Shown here piece by piece: positions 61,199 through 64,000 of a DNA stretch of 64,000 bases. Each line of letters starts with the position of its first letter. Within the stretch, counting starts at the first letter, position 1. A model generated the notes under the pieces. The model saw only the letters and a program-made list of their open reading frames with translations, did not search any database and was not told the origin of the DNA. Origin of the DNA: an uncultured Aquitalea sp. (GTDB lineage: Bacteria; Pseudomonadota; Gammaproteobacteria; Burkholderiales; Chromobacteriaceae); contig NZ_CAMFLA010000013.1 in the NCBI RefSeq assembly GCF_945957525.1, positions 62,001-126,000 on the forward strand, read 5' to 3'. A program made the position numbers and the translations under genes.

Positions 61199-62776
61199 TT
61201 ACTCGGAAGAGGCGTCAGTCCCCGCCTCCCGCGCCTGCTGCTGAGCAGCGCTACGGGCGTCGTAGTAGTCCTTGTTGGCCAGATAGTGCTGGCGGCGGGC
61301 TTCCTTGGCAGCGGCTTTTTCCGCCAGTTCCGCCTGTTTACGGGCTTCTGCCTCGGCTTCCTGCTGCTTGCGGGCCTGACGCTTGGCTTCGATGGCGGCT
61401 TGCTCGGCGGCTTCCATGTCCGCCACTTCCTTCAGGCTCTTGGCCGGGCCGGTTTTTTCGAACCAGGCGACGGACTCCACGTGGGCGGTGTGCGGGAACA
61501 TGTTAATGATGCCCGCCGCCTTGAGCGTGTAGCCCTTGGTGTGCACCAGTACGCCGGCGTCGCGCGCCAGGGTGGCCGGGTTGCAGGAGACATAGACAAT
61601 GCGCTGCGGCGCAGTGTCGTCGGTCATGGCCTTGAGCAGCTGGATGGCACCGTCGCGGGGCGGGTCTACCAGCATCTTGTCGAACTTGCCCAGCGCGGCG
61701 AAGCTTTCCGGCGTGACTTCAAACAGGTTGGCCATTTCATAGCTCACCTTGTCCTGCAGGCTGTTGTGAGTGGCGTTTTCCACCGCGCGCTTCACCAGCG
61801 CTTCACTGCCTTCCATGCCGTGCACGGTGGCGCCGGAGCGGGCGATGGGCAGGGTGAAGTTGCCGATGCCGCAGAACATGTCGGCAATGCGCTCGCCGGG
61901 TTGCGGGTCGAGGAATTTCAGCGCGCGAGACACCATCACGGCGTTGATCTGCGGGTTTACCTGGGTGAACTCGGTGGGATAGTAGGGCATTTCCACCGCG
62001 TATTCCGGCATGCTGTAGCTCAGGCGCGGCGTGTCCAGCGGGTAGATCGGATAACAGGTGTCCGGGCCCTTGGGTTGCAGCCAGATTTGCAGCGGGCGCG
62101 CGGCAGTGCCGTGCTGGTCGGAGAAGGCGCTTAGTAGGGCGAAGTCTGCGTCGTTGATGTCGTCCATATTGCGGAACACCAGGACGTCTACCTTGTCGCC
62201 CACGGCCACTTCCACTTGCGGCATGCGGCTGTTGATGGACAGCTTGGCGATCATCTCGCGCAGCGGCATGATCAGGTCCGAAATATGCTTGGGCAGAATG
62301 TGGCATTCGCGCATTTCGGCAATGTAGCTGGAGCGCTTTTCATGGAAGCCCACCAGTACGCCGCCTTTTTTCGGCACCAGGCGTGCGGAGAGGCGGGCGC
62401 GGTGGCGGTAATGCCAGGCCGGGCCGGCGATGGGAGTGAGGATGCGTTCGGCTTTTACCCGGCCGATATGGCGCAGATTGTCTTCCAGCACGCGCTGCTT
62501 GATGGCGACCTGCGCGGTGAATTCAACGTGCTGCATGGAACAGCCGCCGCAAGTGCCAAAGTGCGGGCAGCGCGGCGTGGCGCGCATGAAGCTTTCCTTC
62601 AGCACCTGGGTGGCGTCGGCGTTTTCGTAAGTGGGTTTTTTGCGATAGGCGCTGTATATTACCTTTTCATAAGGCAGAGCGCCGTCAATGAAAATGGTTT
62701 TGCCGTCGACGTGGGCGACCCCCCGGCCTTCGTGGTCAAGGGATTCGATCAGGGCGGTGGTCAGTTGCTGAGTCAT
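61199..62776 (-). CDS. rlmD: 23S rRNA (uracil-1939-C5)-methyltransferase RlmD
   Basis: 525 residues from [21 protein letters not shown]-terminal TRAM domain, the 4Fe-4S cysteines in [15 protein letters not shown] and later MRECHIL, SAM-binding [13 protein letters not shown], and the catalytic cysteine in [14 protein letters not shown]. After the usual family end ([11 protein letters not shown]) there is an extra ~80-residue Ala/Glu/Lys/Arg-rich helical tail, probably an RNA- or ribosome-contacting coiled coil. Confidence 0.95.
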   Translation of the reverse strand: MTQQLTTALIESLDHEGRGVAHVDGKTIFIDGALPYEKVIYSAYRKKPTYENADATQVLKESFMRATPRCPHFGTCGGCSMQHVEFTAQVAIKQRVLEDNLRHIGRVKAERILTPIAGPAWHYRHRARLSARLVPKKGGVLVGFHEKRSSYIAEMRECHILPKHISDLIMPLREMIAKLSINSRMPQVEVAVGDKVDVLVFRNMDDINDADFALLSAFSDQHGTAARPLQIWLQPKGPDTCYPIYPLDTPRLSYSMPEYAVEMPYYPTEFTQVNPQINAVMVSRALKFLDPQPGERIADMFCGIGNFTLPIARSGATVHGMEGSEALVKRAVENATHNSLQDKVSYEMANLFEVTPESFAALGKFDKMLVDPPRDGAIQLLKAMTDDTAPQRIVYVSCNPATLARDAGVLVHTKGYTLKAAGIINMFPHTAHVESVAWFEKTGPAKSLKEVADMEAAEQAAIEAKRQARKQQEAEAEARKQAELAEKAAAKEARRQHYLANKDYYDARSAAQQQAREAGTDASSE

Positions 62777-62913
62777 TGTTTTCAGTGGAAAATTACGCAA
62801 AACCGTGATTTTCTCAAAATCCACCCGATCGCGCAGGTGTTTTTACGCCGACGGGTCATAACAACTCTTGTTTGCTGTTGCTTCCTCAATCAAATCTTGG
62901 ATGTGTCCCCAGA

Positions 62914-63843
62914 ATGAGCCCGTTCTCTCTGACCGCCGTGTCCGGCGCCCTGATTGTTGTTTGTTCCGCGTCCTTGCACGCTGAAGTGATGCCTGAGCCG
63001 GACATCCAGCTCAGCCAGACCGGCCAGCATCTGGTGGTCAATCTGCCGCAGGCGCGGCTGTTCTTTTATCAGGACGGCAAGCTGGCGAAGATTTATCCGG
63101 TAGCCGTGGGCAAGATGCTGACGCAAACGCCCACTGGCAGCTACGCCATCACGGGCGTGTATCGCGACCCGAGCTGGCACGTGCCCAAGTCCATTCAGGA
63201 TGAAATGAAGAATCAGGGCAAGCCGGTGCTGACCGTGGTGCCGCCCGGTCCGGACAATCCCTTGGGGCCGGTATTCATCCGCTTTGGCGAGGCCAAGCTG
63301 GGCTTGGGTTTTCACGGCACCAACGCGCCGTCTTCCGTGCCCGGCTTTCGCAGCCATGGCTGCATCCGCATGAAGAATCCGGACGCTTCTGCCCTGGCCG
63401 GGGTGGTGGAGAAAGGGGCTGCGGTCACCATTGCCTATCAGACGGTGCTGCTGAATGAGGATGCCAGCGGCGACCTGTGGCTGACGGCCTACAAGAATCA
63501 CTACAAGCAGGATGACCCATCCTTCCCGCATCTGGCCGAAAGCCTGCTGGAATGGCAGAAAACGCGTGGTCAGGTGGTGGAGGGCAAGCGGGTGGACGCG
63601 GCGTTGAAGGCGCGCAGCGGCAAGCCAGTATGCCTGACTTGCCGTCAGGCCGGTGGCAAAGCCGATGGCGCGCTGGCGGTGGTGCGCTGGTTGTCCCTGC
63701 CGCCCAAGGGCGGCGAGCCGGTAGTGCCGGCATCCGCGCCAACGCTGGCTCCCGCGCCAGCGCCGCAGCCGGCACCCGCAGCAGGCGCCTCTTCGGCCAA
63801 CCTCAGGCAGCAAAAGGCCGCCAAGTCTGCGGTGATGCTGTAA
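62914..63843 (+). CDS. L,D-transpeptidase (YkuD domain), exported
   Basis: 309 residues from MSPFSLTAVSGALIVVCSAS with a signal peptide ending near LHA. YkuD catalytic core: LGFHGTNAPSSVPGFRSHGC with the nucleophile Cys in SHGCIRMKN. It cross-links peptidoglycan or attaches lipoproteins in the periplasm. The C-terminal ~60 residues are Ala/Pro-rich (ASAPTLAPAPAPQPAPAAG), a flexible tether. Divergent from rlmD. Confidence 0.93.
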   Translation: MSPFSLTAVSGALIVVCSASLHAEVMPEPDIQLSQTGQHLVVNLPQARLFFYQDGKLAKIYPVAVGKMLTQTPTGSYAITGVYRDPSWHVPKSIQDEMKNQGKPVLTVVPPGPDNPLGPVFIRFGEAKLGLGFHGTNAPSSVPGFRSHGCIRMKNPDASALAGVVEKGAAVTIAYQTVLLNEDASGDLWLTAYKNHYKQDDPSFPHLAESLLEWQKTRGQVVEGKRVDAALKARSGKPVCLTCRQAGGKADGALAVVRWLSLPPKGGEPVVPASAPTLAPAPAPQPAPAAGASSANLRQQKAAKSAVML

Positions 63844-63894
63844 TTTGCACAGCCTGGCGCGCCGCGCGCTCAGGCTTTCCGCTTTGCCGGCCGG

Positions 63895-63923
63895 CTTGCA
63901 TTTTCGCCGGTCGGCCCTATATT
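63895..63923 (+). promoter_or_regulatory. Candidate heat-shock (sigma-32-type) promoter of hslV
   Basis: CTTGCAT, 13-base spacer, CCCTATAT, against the sigma-32 pattern CTTGAAA-N13-CCCCATNT. The same bases read as sigma-70 give TTGCAT-N16-TATATT. It lies about 33 bases before the hslV start; hslVU is a heat-shock operon in E. coli. Confidence 0.55.
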
Positions 63924-63955
63924 AGCCACTTCCATTGCAAGCAGGTGGCGATTCC

Positions 63956-64000
63956 ATGACAACCATTGTGGCGGTAAGAAAAGGCGGGCAAATTGCCATT
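63956..64000 (+). CDS. hslV: ATP-dependent protease subunit HslV (5' end only)
   Basis: Only 15 codons are in the window: MTTIVAVRKGGQIAI. The conserved HslV N-terminus starts MTTIVxVRR/K with the catalytic Thr exposed after Met removal. hslU should follow downstream. The proteasome-like HslVU complex degrades misfolded proteins. Confidence 0.9.
   Translation, partial: MTTIVAVRKGGQIAI

Overview
This is a contiguous stretch of a GC-rich (about 60% by eye) Gram-negative chromosome, almost certainly a betaproteobacterium of the order Neisseriales, probably Chromobacteriaceae (Chromobacterium/Aquitalea/Pseudogulbenkiania-like). The lineage call is inference. It rests on the gene families, the divergent bamE/fur arrangement, coupled aat-bpt, and a short repeat family that resembles Neisseria Correia elements as I remember them. 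Nearly all of the window is core chromosome; I see no prophage, transposase, CRISPR array or toxin-antitoxin cassette.

Layout. 1-13.9 kb: a truncated HD-GYP-like protein, SelO AMPylase, a YgiQ-type radical SAM protein, Kdo hydroxylase, GlnS, a membrane GGDEF diguanylate cyclase, an unusual PPi-clade phosphofructokinase, CysS, ribosomal protein L31 and an ArnT-like GT39 glycosyltransferase. 14.0-26.1 kb: a hemerythrin-like protein and a complete leucine/isovalerate catabolic block (ivd, two methylcrotonyl-CoA carboxylase subunits, methylglutaconyl-CoA hydratase, HMG-CoA lyase, acetoacetyl-CoA synthetase). A MerR-type LiuR regulator and a divergent acyl-CoA synthetase belong to it, and two LiuR-type promoters are visible. 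26.2-32.1 kb: a SEC-C protein, a possible small RNA, DcuC, an acyl-CoA dehydrogenase, and an overlapping DUF2062-Nudix-PilZ trio. 32.4-37.4 kb: the stress trio prkA-yeaH-spoVR. 37.4-42.3 kb: heme-type ABC transporter hmuUV, dapB-bamE, and fur-aat-bpt. 42.4-48.4 kb: a SlyB-like lipoprotein, pyrD, a nitroreductase, an orphan motD, an S49 peptidase, a Rieske protein, a HAD phosphatase and rluC. 48.4-64 kb: RNase E with a long leader, tRNA-Asn, a PhnA-like protein, a chemoreceptor, periplasmic asparaginase, a duplicated-domain exported protein, a MarR regulator divergent from a ferric-reductase-like protein, DUF3861, an M14 peptidase, rlmD, an L,D-transpeptidase and the first codons of hslV.

The least expected content lies between and across the genes. 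(i) The 9-mer TTGGCCGAA occurs about 25 times on the two strands where roughly 0.5 would be expected by composition; 18 copies share the 11-mer GTTGGCCGAAG, and nine more sites carry the sister form GTTTGCCGAAG. About a third of the 27 lie in intergenic DNA, some in or beside hairpins, including one perfect 17-bp inverted pair. This looks like a DNA-uptake-sequence system with a dialect unlike the Neisseria one. (ii) Four diverged copies of a ~100-bp inverted-repeat element (Correia/MITE-like) lie in gene leaders or at a gene end. Two of them are in the 5' leaders of ivd and the acetoacetyl-CoA synthetase gene of the leucine block. All counts were made by eye and should be recomputed.
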